From Limnobacter sp. SAORIC-580 (GTDB taxonomy: Bacteria; Pseudomonadota; Gammaproteobacteria; Burkholderiales; Burkholderiaceae_B): a stretch of 64,000 nucleotides of DNA. The notes under the pieces are model-generated. The model made no database searches and was not told the DNA's origin. It saw nothing but the letters and a program-made list of their open reading frames with translations. Numbering within the stretch: position 1 is the stretch's first letter; each line of letters begins with the position of its first letter. Made by a program: the position numbers and the translations under genes. Where the stretch lies: NCBI RefSeq assembly GCF_013004065.1, contig NZ_CP053084.1, positions 2,852,001 to 2,916,000 on the forward strand, given 5' to 3'. Shown in pieces: positions 43,928-54,279 of this stretch.

Positions 43928-44530
43928 TTAACGACGCATTACCTTTTCTGAAGGTGTCAATGCATCAATAAATGCAGGCTTCGCGAAAATACGTTCGGCA
44001 TACTTCATCAATGGCGCAGCAGACTTGGGCAGTTCAATACCATAGTGCTCCAAACGCCACAGCAAGGGTGCCAAAGCAACATCAAGCATCGAGAACTCTT
44101 CGCCCAGCATGTATTTGCTTTTCACAAACACCGGGGCCAGTTGGGTGAGCTGCTCACGAATTGCCGACTTGGCTTTGTCCATGGCCTTGGGGTTACCTGC
44201 TTTTTCCAACACGCTCACATGTTGAAACAGTTCACGCTCAAAATTGAACAGGAACAAGCGAGTACGTGCACGCATCACCGGGTCTGCTGGCATCAATTGG
44301 GGATGAGGAAAACGCTCATCAATGTACTCGTTGATAATATTTGACTCGTACAAAATCAAATCGCGTTCAACCAGAATTGGCACCTGGCTGTAGGGGTTCA
44401 TCACACTGATGTCATCAGGCCGATTGAACAAGTCAATGTCCTTGATCTCGAAATCCATGCCTTTTTCATGCAAAACAAACCGGCAACGCTGAGAAAACGG
44501 GCAGGTTGTTCCAGAGTAAAGAACCATCAT
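43928..44530 (-). CDS. sspA: Stringent starvation protein A (glutathione S-transferase fold)
   Basis: 200-aa RNA-polymerase-associated protein with a GST fold. It begins MMVLYSGTTCPFSQRCRFVLHEKGMDFEI; the thioredoxin-like domain and the helical domain are both complete. In E. coli SspA acts on RNA polymerase during starvation. The frame could be extended to 44575, but homologues start at the double Met, preceded by GGATGA. Co-transcribed with sspB. Confidence 0.92.
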   Translation of the reverse strand: MMVLYSGTTCPFSQRCRFVLHEKGMDFEIKDIDLFNRPDDISVMNPYSQVPILVERDLILYESNIINEYIDERFPHPQLMPADPVMRARTRLFLFNFERELFQHVSVLEKAGNPKAMDKAKSAIREQLTQLAPVFVKSKYMLGEEFSMLDVALAPLLWRLEHYGIELPKSAAPLMKYAERIFAKPAFIDALTPSEKVMRR

Positions 44531-44605
44531 AATGTTGTCATCCCAAAACAAAAAATGGCCGGGGCGAGCAAACACCCCAGCCTGTACATGATTAAGCCAA
44601 AAAGC

Positions 44606-45364
44606 TTACTTGATGTCTTTCCAGTAAGCAGCGTTCAAGCGCCACGCAAAAATGGTAAACACGCCAAAGAACAACAACACGATTACGCCCAACTTGAAGC
44701 GGTCTTCGCGCACCGGCTCTGCCATGAACACCAGGAAACTGGTGAGATCGGCCATGGCCTGATCGTATTCCACCTGGGTCATGGTGCCTGGCTTGGTCAA
44801 CTCAAAGCCAACAAACTGCTGAACCGTACCTTCCTTGCCATAACCGGCAGGCACTTCTTCGTACTTGGCTACTTGCTCACCCTGTAGTTCCCACAACACA
44901 TGGGGCATGCCCACGTTTGGGAAGGCCATGTTGTTCCAGCCAGTTGGCTTGGAGGGGTCACGGTAATAAGTACGCAGGTAGGTGTAAATGTAATCAGCAC
45001 CAGGACCATTCGCAGAAGCACGTGAACGTGCAATCAGCGACAGGTCAGGCGGTGCAGCACCAAACCATTTCTTGGCATCTTTTGGATCCATCGAAATATT
45101 CATGGTGTCGCCCACGTTGTCGGTGGCAAACATCAGGTTTTCCTTGATCTGCTCATCGGTCAAACCAATGTCGCGCAAGCGGTTGTAACGCATGCTTTCA
45201 GCAGAGTGGCAATTCAAACAGTAATTGGAAAACAACTTGGCACCGCGTTGAAGCGCGGCCAGGTCGTTCGTCAAGTCAGGCGCTGTGTCCAGTGGGTAAT
45301 TACTGCCCGCACCGAAAACCAGTGAGGGAACAAGCGCCAACAAAGCCAGTAGTTTTTTCATCAT
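44606..45364 (-). CDS. petC: Cytochrome c1 of the bc1 complex
   Basis: 252-aa c-type cytochrome. Signal peptide (MKKLLALLALVPSLVFGAG), haem-binding CLNCH at residues 49-53, and a C-terminal membrane anchor (LGVIVLLFFGVFTIFAWRL) ending in WKDIK. It accepts electrons from the Rieske protein and passes them to soluble cytochrome c. Last gene of petABC. Confidence 0.96.
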   Translation of the reverse strand: MMKKLLALLALVPSLVFGAGSNYPLDTAPDLTNDLAALQRGAKLFSNYCLNCHSAESMRYNRLRDIGLTDEQIKENLMFATDNVGDTMNISMDPKDAKKWFGAAPPDLSLIARSRASANGPGADYIYTYLRTYYRDPSKPTGWNNMAFPNVGMPHVLWELQGEQVAKYEEVPAGYGKEGTVQQFVGFELTKPGTMTQVEYDQAMADLTSFLVFMAEPVREDRFKLGVIVLLFFGVFTIFAWRLNAAYWKDIK

Positions 45365-45413
45365 TTAATCCTATCTTCTCCAGTTCGTCGTCCAGTCAGC
45401 TTGGTGCGCATGC

Positions 45414-46679
45414 TTAGTGCGGTTGAAACACAACACGGTCAGGCACAGGCTTGAAGGTGCCCAGCTTTGACCACCAAGGCATCGCCAGGAAGAACAGGAA
45501 GTAGTACAGGGTACCAATCTGGGAAACGATTTGGCCAATGTCTGATGGTGGCTTCACACCCAGATAGCCCAACACGATGAAGTTGATTACGAACACCGCG
45601 TATATCCACTTGTGCAGCGCTGGGCGATAACGGATCGACTTCACCTTGCTCTTGTCCAGCCATGGCAGGAAGAACAGGATAACAACCGCGCCACCCATGG
45701 CCACTACACCCCAGAACTTCGCATCCAGACCCAGGAACGGGAATGTGATGGCACGAAGAATGGAATAGAACGGTGTGAAGTACCAAACGGGAGCGATGTG
45801 CGCTGGTGTTTTCAACGGGTCAGCTGGAATGAAGTTGTTGTATTCCAGGAAGTAACCACCCATTTCAGGCGCGAAAAACACAATGGCAGAAAACACCATC
45901 AGGAACACGCCCACACCCAAAATGTCATGCACGGTGTAGTAAGGGTGGAAAGGAATGCCGTCCAGAGGCTTGCCGTTGGCATCCTTCTTTTCCTTGATTT
46001 CAACGCCGTCAGGATTGTTGGAACCCACTTCGTGCAAAGCCACCAAGTGCGCAGCCACCAGACCCAGCAACACCAGTGGAATGGCGATCACGTGGAAGGA
46101 GAAGAAACGGTTCAGGGTGGCATCGGAAACCACATAGTCACCGCGAATCCAGATGGCCAGATCAGGACCAATCACCGGAATTGCAGAGAACAGGTTCACG
46201 ATCACCTGTGCACCCCAGTAGCTCATTTGGCCCCATGGCAACAAGTAACCAAAGAAAGCCTCAGCCATCAGACACAGGAAAATTGCAACACCAAAAATCC
46301 AGATCAGCTCACGGGGCTTGCGATAAGAACCATACAACAGGCCACGCATCATGTGCAGGTAAACCACCACGAAGAACATGGAAGCGCCGGTGGAATGCAT
46401 GTAACGCACCAGCCAGCCCCACGGTACATCGCGCATGATGTACTCAACGGACTGGAAAGCTTTTGCCGCATCTGGTTTGTAGTGCATGACCAGGAAAATA
46501 CCGGTCACTATCTGGATGACCAACACCAGCAAGGCCAGTGAGCCAAAAAAGTACCAGAAGTTGAAGTTTTTGGGCGCATAGTACTCGGACAAATGCGCTT
46601 TGTAGGTCGAGGTCAGGGGGAAACGCTGGTCAATCCAGCCCAACACGCCTGTTGTTTCGACTTTTTTGTCTGCCGCCAT
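45414..46679 (-). CDS. petB: Cytochrome b of the bc1 complex
   Basis: 421-aa multi-span inner-membrane protein with the four haem-ligand histidines in segments around WLVRYMHSTGASMFF and FSFHVIAIPLVLLGLVAAHLVALHE, and the quinol-site PEW-region equivalent WYFTPFYSILRAI. It oxidises ubiquinol at one site and reduces ubiquinone at the other, driving proton translocation. Central gene of the petABC operon. Confidence 0.96.
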   Translation of the reverse strand: MAADKKVETTGVLGWIDQRFPLTSTYKAHLSEYYAPKNFNFWYFFGSLALLVLVIQIVTGIFLVMHYKPDAAKAFQSVEYIMRDVPWGWLVRYMHSTGASMFFVVVYLHMMRGLLYGSYRKPRELIWIFGVAIFLCLMAEAFFGYLLPWGQMSYWGAQVIVNLFSAIPVIGPDLAIWIRGDYVVSDATLNRFFSFHVIAIPLVLLGLVAAHLVALHEVGSNNPDGVEIKEKKDANGKPLDGIPFHPYYTVHDILGVGVFLMVFSAIVFFAPEMGGYFLEYNNFIPADPLKTPAHIAPVWYFTPFYSILRAITFPFLGLDAKFWGVVAMGGAVVILFFLPWLDKSKVKSIRYRPALHKWIYAVFVINFIVLGYLGVKPPSDIGQIVSQIGTLYYFLFFLAMPWWSKLGTFKPVPDRVVFQPH

Positions 46680-46704
46680 AATTACTACTCCTCGCTCTCA
46701 GATG

Positions 46705-47307
46705 TCAGGCGTTGTTCTCGTCTACACCGATCAACAACTTGGTGTCTGACAAATATTTGTGGGGTGGCACTTCCAGGTTGTCCGGTGCAGGTTTTCCAGC
46801 GTAAACGCGGCCAGCCAGATCAAACGTTGAACCGTGACAAGGGCAGAAGAAGCCGCCTTGCCAGTCATCGGGCAGGCTTGGCTGGGGACCGGGTTCAAAA
46901 CGGGCGGAAGGCGAGCAGCCCAAGTGAGAGCAAATGCCCACTGCAACCAGATATTCTGGCTTGATGGAGCGGTGGGGATTGCGTGCGTACTCGGGGGTCA
47001 ACTGGTCGGGGCTGCGCTCGGAATTCGGGTCAGCCAACTGGTCATCCAGCTTTGGCAGTGCTTCCACCACGGCTGGGTCGCGACGAACAACCCAAACTGG
47101 CTTTCCACGCCATTCGACAGTTTTCATGTCGCCTGGCTGCATGCCAGAAATATCAAGCTCAACTGGCGCACCGGCTGCTTTCGCGCGCTCGGAGGGTGCC
47201 ATTGAAGTCAGAAACGCGCCACCAGTTGCCGCAGCCGCTACACCACCCGCTGCGCCGCAAGCGATCATCCATACGCGACGTTCTTTGTCTACAGGTTGAT
47301 TATTGCT
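46705..47307 (-). CDS. petA: Rieske iron-sulfur protein of the bc1 complex
   Basis: 200-aa protein with an N-terminal RR-containing signal-anchor (KERRVWMIACGAAGGVAAAATGG), consistent with Tat export (tatABC lies 2-3 kb away). The Rieske 2Fe-2S site is CSHLGCSP and CPCHGSTFD. It carries electrons from ubiquinol to cytochrome c1. The start at 47307 matches homologues (MSNNQPVDKERR); the frame continues to 47370 without support. Confidence 0.95.
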   Translation of the reverse strand, partial: SNNQPVDKERRVWMIACGAAGGVAAAATGGAFLTSMAPSERAKAAGAPVELDISGMQPGDMKTVEWRGKPVWVVRRDPAVVEALPKLDDQLADPNSERSPDQLTPEYARNPHRSIKPEYLVAVGICSHLGCSPSARFEPGPQPSLPDDWQGGFFCPCHGSTFDLAGRVYAGKPAPDNLEVPPHKYLSDTKLLIGVDENNA

Positions 47308-47355
47308 CATCAAAATAACCCCGAAAGTAAAATCCAGTGATCCATGCAACCGGAG

Positions 47356-47361
47356 ATTGTA
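47356..47361 (-). promoter_or_regulatory. Possible -10 box of petABC
   Basis: TACAAT on the minus strand about 49 bp upstream of the petA ATG. No good -35 at standard spacing, so low support. Confidence 0.3.
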
Positions 47362-47455
47362 CCCCACCAAGCTTAAAACAAGGAACAGTTTTGGGGAGAA
47401 TTTCCATCAAATGCTGAGTGGACAGAAACATTTGCGGCCATACATTAGAAAACAT

Positions 47456-48208
47456 CTAAACCGCAACGAACAAATCACGGAAAATCACTTCAATACCATA
47501 GCGTTGTGCAATCCATTCGCCCAGGGCCTTTACACCGCAACGTTCCGTGGCATGGTGACCGGCACCCAGCAAGCTGACATTGCATTCACGGGCCACATGC
47601 ACGGCAGGCTCGGACAACTCACCAGTCAAGTACAAATCGGCGCCCTGCAAAGCCGCCTCCTCCACATAACCGGGTGCCCCGCCAGTGCACCAGGCCACGG
47701 TCGTCACCGTGCGCTCAGGGTCGCTGTTCCCTTCCACTTGAACATGGTGGCCCAATACACTGCTTACCTGCTGAACCAGTTCACTCAGAGGCTGAGGCTT
47801 CGAGAGCACACTCAAGTGAACCAAACCCTTGTCGCCCACCACACGGGTGCTGGGCCAACCCAACATTTTGCCCAATTGGGCGTTGTTGCCCAGCTCTGGG
47901 TGTTTGTCCAGCGGCAAGTGGTAAGCAAAAACGTTCAAATCATGGCCAAGTGCCAATTGCAGACGCTCCTTTCGAAACCCGGTCACCACCTGGGGGTCGC
48001 CTTTCCACATCAGGCCATGGTGTACCAAAATCGCATCGGCATTCAATTCAACCGCCAGCTCAATCAGCGCCCTGGATGCGGTGACACCCGTCAACAGCCG
48101 TTGAATACGGGGCCTGCCTTCCAACTGCAGCCCATTTGGGCAATAATCTGACATGCGAGCCTGATCCAGCAATTCCCGCAAATCATGTTCCAGCACATTC
48201 CGATCCAC
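47456..48208 (-). CDS. Nif3-like dinuclear metal-centre hexameric protein
   Basis: About 250 aa. Metal-binding histidines in ILVHHGLMWKG near the N-terminus and a late GAGHHATERCGVKALGEW segment are typical of the Nif3/YbgI (GTP cyclohydrolase 1 type 2) family, whose true substrate is uncertain. The frame is open to 48295, but that would overlap the divergent degQ-like gene by 55 bp. Homologues begin with a sequence like the one after the GTG at 48208 (DRNVLEHDL), so I place the start there. Confidence 0.85.
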   Translation of the reverse strand: MDRNVLEHDLRELLDQARMSDYCPNGLQLEGRPRIQRLLTGVTASRALIELAVELNADAILVHHGLMWKGDPQVVTGFRKERLQLALGHDLNVFAYHLPLDKHPELGNNAQLGKMLGWPSTRVVGDKGLVHLSVLSKPQPLSELVQQVSSVLGHHVQVEGNSDPERTVTTVAWCTGGAPGYVEEAALQGADLYLTGELSEPAVHVARECNVSLLGAGHHATERCGVKALGEWIAQRYGIEVIFRDLFVAV

Positions 48209-48240
48209 TGAAGCCAACGGCGCACCCCTGCATTCTTGAT

Positions 48241-49395
48241 ATGTTGAAAAAACTCTGGCTGACCTTTGCTCAGGCCTTAACCGTACTTCTTGCATTGTAT
48301 TTCATCACCGAAGTACTACGCCCAGAGTGGGTACCCAACTGGCTGCAAAAGCCGGCTTATCAAACAGCCCAGCCCGAAGGTGTGGCTGGCTACCGCCATG
48401 CCGTGGACACCGCCATGCCGGCCGTGGTGAATATTTTTACCAGCAAACGCGCAAACAACTTGCCCAAGCACCCATTTTTCGAAGACCCGGAAATTCGTAA
48501 ATTTTTCGGCGATGAACTAGAGGAACAGTTTGAGCAAGAAGAGCAAGCCTCTAGCCTGGGCTCGGGCGTCATTGTGAACAGCGACGGTTTGATTGTGACC
48601 AACCAGCACGTGGTTGAAGCAGCTGATGAAATTGAAGTCAGTCTGAACGACGGAAGAACAACCAAAGCTGAGCTGGTGGGAACTGACCCTGAAACCGATC
48701 TTGCCGTGCTTCGAATCAAACTCGATAACCTACCCAGCCTGAAATTTGCCGCCGATGAAACAGTGCGGGTGGGCGATGTGGTGCTGGCCATGGGCAACCC
48801 CTTCGGCGTGGGCCAAACCGTGACCATGGGCATTGTGAGTGCGCTGGGTCGAAACCACGTCGGCATTAACACGTTCGAGAACTTCATTCAAACCGATGCA
48901 GCCATTAACCCCGGCAACTCCGGCGGAGCGCTTGTGGATACCGCAGGCAATCTGCTGGGGATCAACACGGCCATTTACAGTCGCTCGGGAGGCTCATTGG
49001 GTATTGGCTTTGCCATCCCGGCCAAAACCGTTCAAGGGGTGTTGAACCAGATTGTGCGCACCGGCACGGTGACTCGCGGTTACATTGGTGTAGAGCAACA
49101 AAACATCACCGAAGAACTGGCCTCGGCATTTGATTTACCGCAAAAAGACGGTGTGATTATTGCGGGTATTGTGAAAGATGGCCCCGCGGACAAGGCTGGC
49201 CTGAAAGTGGGCGATATTCTGCTGAAGCTGGACGACAAAAAAATTACTGACACCACACAGATGTTGAACCAGATTGCGGCTTACGCACCAGGTGACAAAA
49301 AATCAGTGGAATTGTTGCGCGACGGCAAAACCGAGACCGTCATGATTGAGATTGGCGTGCGCCCAAAGCCTGGTGACTTTTTGAAACGGCCTTGA
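48241..49395 (+). CDS. Trypsin-like periplasmic serine protease, DegS/DegQ type with one PDZ domain
   Basis: 384-aa protease with an N-terminal membrane anchor (LTFAQALTVLLALYFITEVL). Catalytic triad His in VTNQHVVEAA, Asp in ETDLAVLRI and Ser in NPGNSGGALVD. One PDZ domain follows (GYIGVEQQNI ... DGVIIAGIVKDGPADKAGLKVGDILL), then the C-terminus. One PDZ and a membrane anchor point to DegS-like architecture, so a role in envelope quality control or stress signalling is likely. The start MLKKLWL is chosen because the anchor begins there; the frame opens at 48136 without a signal. Confidence 0.9.
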   Translation: MLKKLWLTFAQALTVLLALYFITEVLRPEWVPNWLQKPAYQTAQPEGVAGYRHAVDTAMPAVVNIFTSKRANNLPKHPFFEDPEIRKFFGDELEEQFEQEEQASSLGSGVIVNSDGLIVTNQHVVEAADEIEVSLNDGRTTKAELVGTDPETDLAVLRIKLDNLPSLKFAADETVRVGDVVLAMGNPFGVGQTVTMGIVSALGRNHVGINTFENFIQTDAAINPGNSGGALVDTAGNLLGINTAIYSRSGGSLGIGFAIPAKTVQGVLNQIVRTGTVTRGYIGVEQQNITEELASAFDLPQKDGVIIAGIVKDGPADKAGLKVGDILLKLDDKKITDTTQMLNQIAAYAPGDKKSVELLRDGKTETVMIEIGVRPKPGDFLKRP

Positions 49396-49434
49396 TACAT
49401 CATCAAGGCCAACCCGCCTGGCTTATGCTCTGAT

Positions 49435-50172
49435 TTATTCCAGAATTTGCTGACGTTGTTTGCCGATAATTTTGGCAAACAGAATACCCACCTCGTACAA
49501 AATACAAATGGGAATGGCAAGAAACAGCTGTGACATCACATCGGGCGGTGTCACGATGGCAGCAATTACAAAAGCCGCCACAATCACATACCCACGAATT
49601 TCCACCAGTTTTTCTACGGTAACCACACCCAGGTACACCAACACCACCACCACAATGGGCACCTCGAAGGTCATGCCGAAAGCCATGAACATGGTCAGCA
49701 CGAAGCTCATGTAGGCTTCAATGTCCGGTGCTGGCGTGATGCTTTGCGGGGCGAAATCGTTGATGAAGGCAAACACCTTGCCAAACACAATGAAATGACA
49801 AAAAGCAATGCCCACGAGAAACAGCACTGTGCTGGAAAAAATAATGGGCAAAGCCATTTTTTTCTCGTGTTGATACAAACCAGGCGCGATGAAGGCCCAG
49901 GCTTGATACAACAAGATGGGCAGAGAAATGACAAAGGCCACCATGGCAGTCAATTTCACGGGCACCATGAAGGGTGTGATCACGCCCGTGGCAATCATCT
50001 TGGTGCCTTCGGGCAGAGCGCTTTGAATGGGCAAGGCCAACAAATCAAAAATGTAGGCAGCGCCCGGGTAGGCCATCAAGGCCACAAACACAATCAAAAA
50101 ACCAACCACTGCGCGCAACAAACGATCGCGCAGTTCGACCAGGTGACTGACAAAATTTTCTTGCTGACTCAT
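49435..50172 (-). CDS. tatC: Sec-independent protein translocase TatC
   Basis: 245-aa inner-membrane protein with six hydrophobic segments. The conserved N-terminal VSHLVELRDRLLRA and the periplasmic loop with the AFIAPGLYQHEKK pattern are signal-peptide receptor features of TatC. It recognises twin-arginine signal peptides; the Rieske protein encoded at 46705 is a likely local substrate. Downstream of tatB with 15 bp between. Confidence 0.96.
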   Translation of the reverse strand: MSQQENFVSHLVELRDRLLRAVVGFLIVFVALMAYPGAAYIFDLLALPIQSALPEGTKMIATGVITPFMVPVKLTAMVAFVISLPILLYQAWAFIAPGLYQHEKKMALPIIFSSTVLFLVGIAFCHFIVFGKVFAFINDFAPQSITPAPDIEAYMSFVLTMFMAFGMTFEVPIVVVVLVYLGVVTVEKLVEIRGYVIVAAFVIAAIVTPPDVMSQLFLAIPICILYEVGILFAKIIGKQRQQILE

Positions 50173-50187
50173 TACCCATGCACCTTG

Positions 50188-50613
50188 TTATTTGGCCTCT
50201 ACCTTGGGGGCAGGCCCCACGGGTTGCGCTGGCGCTGGCTCTTCCGCCTTTGGCGGAGATTGTGTGTTTGAATTGACGGTAGCCACGGCGGCCGGCTTGC
50301 TACTCTCAAGCTCCGCAATGTCATCTTCGATTGATTTCACGGATTTGTTCAAATCCGCCTCAGTGTCTCGCAAGGTGGTTTGAACGTCACCCTCAACCTT
50401 ACGGGCAGCAGTCTGCATTTCTGCCTGCAGCTTGCGCAACTCGTCGATTTCCATTTCCCGATTGATCTCGGACTTCACGTCACTGACGTAACGTTGGGCC
50501 TTGCCCAACAAATGACCAACCGTTTTGGCCACCTTGGGCAGTTTTTCAGGACCTATCACCAGCAGCGCGATCACTGCGATGATAAGCATTTCCGAGAAAG
50601 CAATGTCGAACAT
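50188..50613 (-). CDS. tatB: Sec-independent protein translocase TatB
   Basis: 141-aa protein: a short N-terminal membrane helix ([26 protein letters not shown]) with the Phe-Glu region and GPEKLP hinge, followed by an amphipathic helix and a charged Pro/Ala-rich tail. Receptor partner of TatC. Confidence 0.94.
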   Translation of the reverse strand: MFDIAFSEMLIIAVIALLVIGPEKLPKVAKTVGHLLGKAQRYVSDVKSEINREMEIDELRKLQAEMQTAARKVEGDVQTTLRDTEADLNKSVKSIEDDIAELESSKPAAVATVNSNTQSPPKAEEPAPAQPVGPAPKVEAK

Positions 50614-50637
50614 GCTGCGCGCCGCAAAAAGGGGAAA

Positions 50638-50874
50638 TTAACTGGAAGATTTCTCTTTGGCTTCGACGTCGATCGTGTCCGACTTCTTGCTGCTGTCGTC
50701 GGCCAATTTGGCGGCATTTTGCTCACCTTCCGAACCACCCTCTTTCATGCCATCCTTGAAACCTTTCACTGCACCACCCAGATCGGAACCGATGTTGCGC
50801 AATTTCTTGGTGCCAAACACCAACATCACGATGACCAGCACTATCACCCAGTGCCAAATGCTAAATGAACCCAT
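50638..50874 (-). CDS. tatA: Sec-independent protein translocase TatA
   Basis: 78-aa pore-forming subunit of the Tat system: N-terminal helix ([23 protein letters not shown]), the [24 protein letters not shown] amphipathic helix and an acidic tail. First gene of tatABC. Confidence 0.95.
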   Translation of the reverse strand: MGSFSIWHWVIVLVIVMLVFGTKKLRNIGSDLGGAVKGFKDGMKEGGSEGEQNAAKLADDSSKKSDTIDVEAKEKSSS

Positions 50875-50910
50875 GACTTACTCCTGATATGTTTTTCGTG
50901 TCTCGTTGCG

Positions 50911-51267
50911 TTACAAGGCAGGCATGCCGAGCATAACGCCCAATGGTTTATCACCACCAAGTATGTGCACATGAACATGATACACCTCTTGGCAACCTAC
51001 CCTTCCAGTGTTCACGATGGTTCTAAAACCGTCATGACACCCTTCTTGCCTGGCCAATTGACCCGCAATGGTCATTATTTTTCCCATCACGGGAATGTCT
51101 TCTTCGGTGGCATCGGCCAGCGTGGGAATGTGCTTTTTCGGAATAATCAGAAAGTGCACTGGCGCAGCGGGCTTGATGTCGTGAAACGCGAGGATATCCT
51201 CGTCTTCGTATACTTTTCTGCTAGGGATTTCCCCAGCGACAATTTTGCAGAAAATGCAGTCTGACAT
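50911..51267 (-). CDS. hinT: HIT-family nucleotide hydrolase (HinT)
   Basis: 118-aa protein opening MSDCIFCKIVAGEIPS with the family's closing catalytic triad VYHVHVHILGG. It hydrolyses adenosine phosphoramidates. AAGGAACAAG precedes the ATG at 51267; the upstream frame to 51360 overlaps hisE. Confidence 0.94.
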   Translation of the reverse strand: MSDCIFCKIVAGEIPSRKVYEDEDILAFHDIKPAAPVHFLIIPKKHIPTLADATEEDIPVMGKIMTIAGQLARQEGCHDGFRTIVNTGRVGCQEVYHVHVHILGGDKPLGVMLGMPAL

Positions 51268-51289
51268 TTCTTGTTCCTTTCGCGTGAAT

Positions 51290-51628
51290 TTACTGGGGCC
51301 GATTGGCCTTCTCAACCAAACCAGACAAACCCATGCGACGGTCCAGTTCGGCCAGCACATCGGCAGCAGTCAAACCGTGCCAACCCAGCAAGACCAGGCT
51401 GTGGAACCACAAATCGGCTGTTTCAGCGATCACTTTGGCGGGGTCTTGATCTTTAGACGCCATCACCAGTTCGCAAGACTCCTCACCGATCTTTTTCAGG
51501 ATCGCGTCCTGCCCCTTGTGGTGCAACTTGGCCACATAAGATTGCTCAGGACTGGCTTGCTTGCGTTCTTCAAGAACTTTCGTCAAACGCTCGAGCAAAT
51601 CTCCAGACGCTTTTTCAAGGTCAGCCAT
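51290..51628 (-). CDS. hisE: Phosphoribosyl-ATP pyrophosphatase
   Basis: 112-aa enzyme (second step of histidine synthesis). The MazG-like helical fold is seen in [19 protein letters not shown] and [14 protein letters not shown], with acidic metal ligands. It is separate from hisI here, unlike the fused hisIE of enterobacteria. Near the 3' end of the his operon. Confidence 0.95.
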   Translation of the reverse strand: MADLEKASGDLLERLTKVLEERKQASPEQSYVAKLHHKGQDAILKKIGEESCELVMASKDQDPAKVIAETADLWFHSLVLLGWHGLTAADVLAELDRRMGLSGLVEKANRPQ

Positions 51629-51641
51629 GCGTGTTCATTCC

Positions 51642-52067
51642 TTATTTTTTGCCGTACATGTCGGAAGGGTTTTTCAGCACAGGGTCTTTGGCAACCCAAC
51701 CGGGCTTTTCACCCGGCACACCTTCCAGCGCATAGTAAAAGCAGCTTTCACGGCCTGTGTGGCAAGCAATACCGCCTACCTGTTCCACCATCAGCACCAG
51801 CACATCGCCATCACAGTCCAGGCGAATTTCCTTGACCTTCTGCTGGTTGCCCGATTCCTCACCTTTGTGCCACAGTTTACCGCGCGAACGTGAAAAATAC
51901 GTTGCAAAACCAGTGCTGGCTGTAATTTCGAGTGCCTCGCGGTTCATCCAGGCGACCATCAACACGCGTTTGCTGATGTGGTCTTGTGCAACCACGTTCA
52001 CCAAGCCCTTGTCATCAAAGCTGACGCTGTCCAGCCAGTTCCCGGTGATTACGACATCCTTGCTCAT
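51642..52067 (-). CDS. hisI: Phosphoribosyl-AMP cyclohydrolase
   Basis: 141-aa enzyme (third step). Zn-binding Cys and Asp residues are in [45 protein letters not shown] is the family signature. Follows hisF by 13 bp. Confidence 0.95.
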   Translation of the reverse strand: MSKDVVITGNWLDSVSFDDKGLVNVVAQDHISKRVLMVAWMNREALEITASTGFATYFSRSRGKLWHKGEESGNQQKVKEIRLDCDGDVLVLMVEQVGGIACHTGRESCFYYALEGVPGEKPGWVAKDPVLKNPSDMYGKK

Positions 52068-52080
52068 TGAGAACGCTCCT

Positions 52081-52845
52081 TTACAAGCGAACTGTAATGC
52101 CGGCCTTGGCCATGTGGGCCTTGGCCTGCTGCACGGTGTACTCGCCGTAGTGAAATATGCTGGCTGCCAGCACAGCGCTGGCTTTGCCTTTGATCACACC
52201 ATCCACCAAATGGTCGAGATTGCCCACACCACCGCTGGCGATCACGGGAATGGAAACGGCATCTGACACAGCTCGGGTTAATTCCAGATTGAAACCAATT
52301 TTGGTACCGTCGCGGTCCATGCTGGTCAACAGCAATTCGCCAGCACCCAAGGCCTGCATTTTGCGCGCCCATTCAACAGCATCAAGCCCCGTGGGCTTTC
52401 GACCGCCGTGGGTATACACCTCCCAGCCTGGCTCGCCATTGCTTTTCGCCTTGGCATCGATGGCCACGACAATGCACTGGGAACCATACTTGGTGGCAGC
52501 TTCACCGACCAATTCGGGATTGGTGACTGCCGAGGTGTTGATACTGATTTTGTCAGCACCTGCGTTTAGAAGCCTGCGCACGTCTTCCACCTTGCGCACA
52601 CCGCCGCCCACAGTCAAGGGAATAAACACCTGACTGGCCACCGCCTCTATCACATGCAGAATCAGGTCACGGTCATCGGACGATGCCGTGATGTCCAGAA
52701 AGGTCAGTTCGTCTGCGCCTTGTTCATCGTAACGACGAGCAATTTCTACGGGGTCACCCGCATCGCGCAGTTCCACAAAGTTGACGCCTTTGACCACCCG
52801 ACCTGCGGTTACATCCAGGCAGGGAATGATACGGCTTGCAAGCAT
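52081..52845 (-). CDS. hisF: Imidazole glycerol phosphate synthase, cyclase subunit
   Basis: 254-aa beta/alpha barrel. It begins [19 protein letters not shown], where Asp11 is catalytic; [11 protein letters not shown] carries the second catalytic Asp. It uses ammonia from HisH to make IGP and AICAR. Its ATG overlaps the hisA stop by one base. Confidence 0.96.
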   Translation of the reverse strand: MLASRIIPCLDVTAGRVVKGVNFVELRDAGDPVEIARRYDEQGADELTFLDITASSDDRDLILHVIEAVASQVFIPLTVGGGVRKVEDVRRLLNAGADKISINTSAVTNPELVGEAATKYGSQCIVVAIDAKAKSNGEPGWEVYTHGGRKPTGLDAVEWARKMQALGAGELLLTSMDRDGTKIGFNLELTRAVSDAVSIPVIASGGVGNLDHLVDGVIKGKASAVLAASIFHYGEYTVQQAKAHMAKAGITVRL

Positions 52846-53594
52846 TAGTAGGACTTTCCGTTCAATTCATCGGCCAGGGACTGGCCCTTGGCGAAATCAA
52901 GCGTACCTTCGTAGATGGAGCGGCCACAAATGGCACCCATCACACCCTCGTGCTCAACCGCACACAGCTGCTTCACATCGTCCAGATTGGTAATGCCACC
53001 CGAGGCGATCACCGGAATGGTCAGGGCATTGGCCAGGCGAACCGTGGCTTCAATGTTGACACCGCCCAACATGCCGTCACGGCCAATGTCGGTGTAAATG
53101 ATGGCCTCTACGCCATAGCCTTCATATTTCTTGGCCAGATCAACCACATCATGACCGGAAATTTTGCTCCAGCCGTCGGTGGCCACTTTGCCTTCCTTGG
53201 CATCCAGACCAACGATAATCTGGCCGGGAAATGCGCCGCAGGCATCGTGGAGAAAACCGGGATTCTTTACGGCCGCCGTACCAATAATGACGTAGCTCAG
53301 GCCATCGTCCAGGTAACGCTCAATCGTATCGAGGTCACGAATACCACCACCCAACTGCACCGGAATGGCACCACCCACAGCATCCAGAATGTCAATAATG
53401 ACACCCTCGTTCACGGGTTTGCCCGCAATCGCGCCATTCAAATCGACCAGGTGCAAGCGGCGCGCGCCACTTTCAACCCATTTCATGGCCATTTCGACCG
53501 GATCTGCCGAGAAAATGGTGGCATCGTCCATATTGCCTTGCTTCAGGCGAACACACTGACCGTCTTTCAGGTCGATTGCTGGAATGAGTAACAT
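52845..53594 (-). CDS. hisA: ProFAR isomerase (1-(5-phosphoribosyl)-5-amino... imidazole-4-carboxamide isomerase)
   Basis: 249-aa barrel: [20 protein letters not shown] carries the first catalytic Asp (AIDL) and [13 protein letters not shown] the second. Converts ProFAR to PRFAR. It shares ancestry with hisF and is followed directly by it. Confidence 0.96.
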   Translation of the reverse strand: MLLIPAIDLKDGQCVRLKQGNMDDATIFSADPVEMAMKWVESGARRLHLVDLNGAIAGKPVNEGVIIDILDAVGGAIPVQLGGGIRDLDTIERYLDDGLSYVIIGTAAVKNPGFLHDACGAFPGQIIVGLDAKEGKVATDGWSKISGHDVVDLAKKYEGYGVEAIIYTDIGRDGMLGGVNIEATVRLANALTIPVIASGGITNLDDVKQLCAVEHEGVMGAICGRSIYEGTLDFAKGQSLADELNGKSY

Positions 53595-53646
53595 GAGACT
53601 GTGTTGTTAACTATTCAAGTGAGTGGAAAAAATAATCGGTAAAAAC

Positions 53647-54279
53647 TCAGGGGTTCCATCTTAAAAAGTTGGAGTACAGCCTTAAGCCGTCCTCAGCACT
53701 TTTTTCAGGATGAAACTGTGTTGCAAAGATGTTATCCCGTGCGATGGCGCAGGTAAAGCGAACGCCGTAGTCTGTTTCACCCGCAACATGGTCCGGATTG
53801 ACGGGGTTGACATGATAGCTGTGCACAAAATAGAACCATGCACCGTCTTCAATGCCGGCCCACATGGGGTGCTGGGTGCGCTGGTTCACCTGGTTCCAGC
53901 CCATGTGCGGCACCTTCAGGCCACATTCCACAGTCAGGCGGGGATCAAACTTCACAACATCACCCGGAAACAGGGAAAGGCATTCAGCAGGCCCTTCAGC
54001 GCTGCGCTCCATCATCATTTGCTCGCCAACACACACACCAAACAAGGGCTTTGATTCGGCAGCGCGGTACACGGCTTCCATCAAGCCCGATTCCCGAAGT
54101 GCTTTCATGCAGTCTGGCATGGCACCCTGCCCAGGCAGCACAACCCGGCTGGCCCGGTCAATCAAGGCAGGGTCGTCGGTAATCTGGATTTCCTGATTTT
54201 CGAGCTTTACATGTTGCAAGGCCTGGGCCACCGAACGCAGGTTGCCCATGCCGTAATCAACAACGGCAACTAGACTCAC
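53647..54279 (-). CDS. hisH: Imidazole glycerol phosphate synthase, glutamine amidotransferase subunit
   Basis: 210-aa class I amidotransferase with the nucleophile Cys in [12 protein letters not shown] and the His/Glu pair in [10 protein letters not shown]. It supplies ammonia to HisF. The ATG overlaps the hisB stop by 4 bp. A 52-bp gap separates it from hisA. Confidence 0.96.
   Translation of the reverse strand: MSLVAVVDYGMGNLRSVAQALQHVKLENQEIQITDDPALIDRASRVVLPGQGAMPDCMKALRESGLMEAVYRAAESKPLFGVCVGEQMMMERSAEGPAECLSLFPGDVVKFDPRLTVECGLKVPHMGWNQVNQRTQHPMWAGIEDGAWFYFVHSYHVNPVNPDHVAGETDYGVRFTCAIARDNIFATQFHPEKSAEDGLRLYSNFLRWNP

Noticed and set aside
51267..51360. N-terminal extension of hinT to 51360
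   Set aside because: It overlaps hisE, and the HIT protein begins at MSDCIFCK with a good ribosome binding site.
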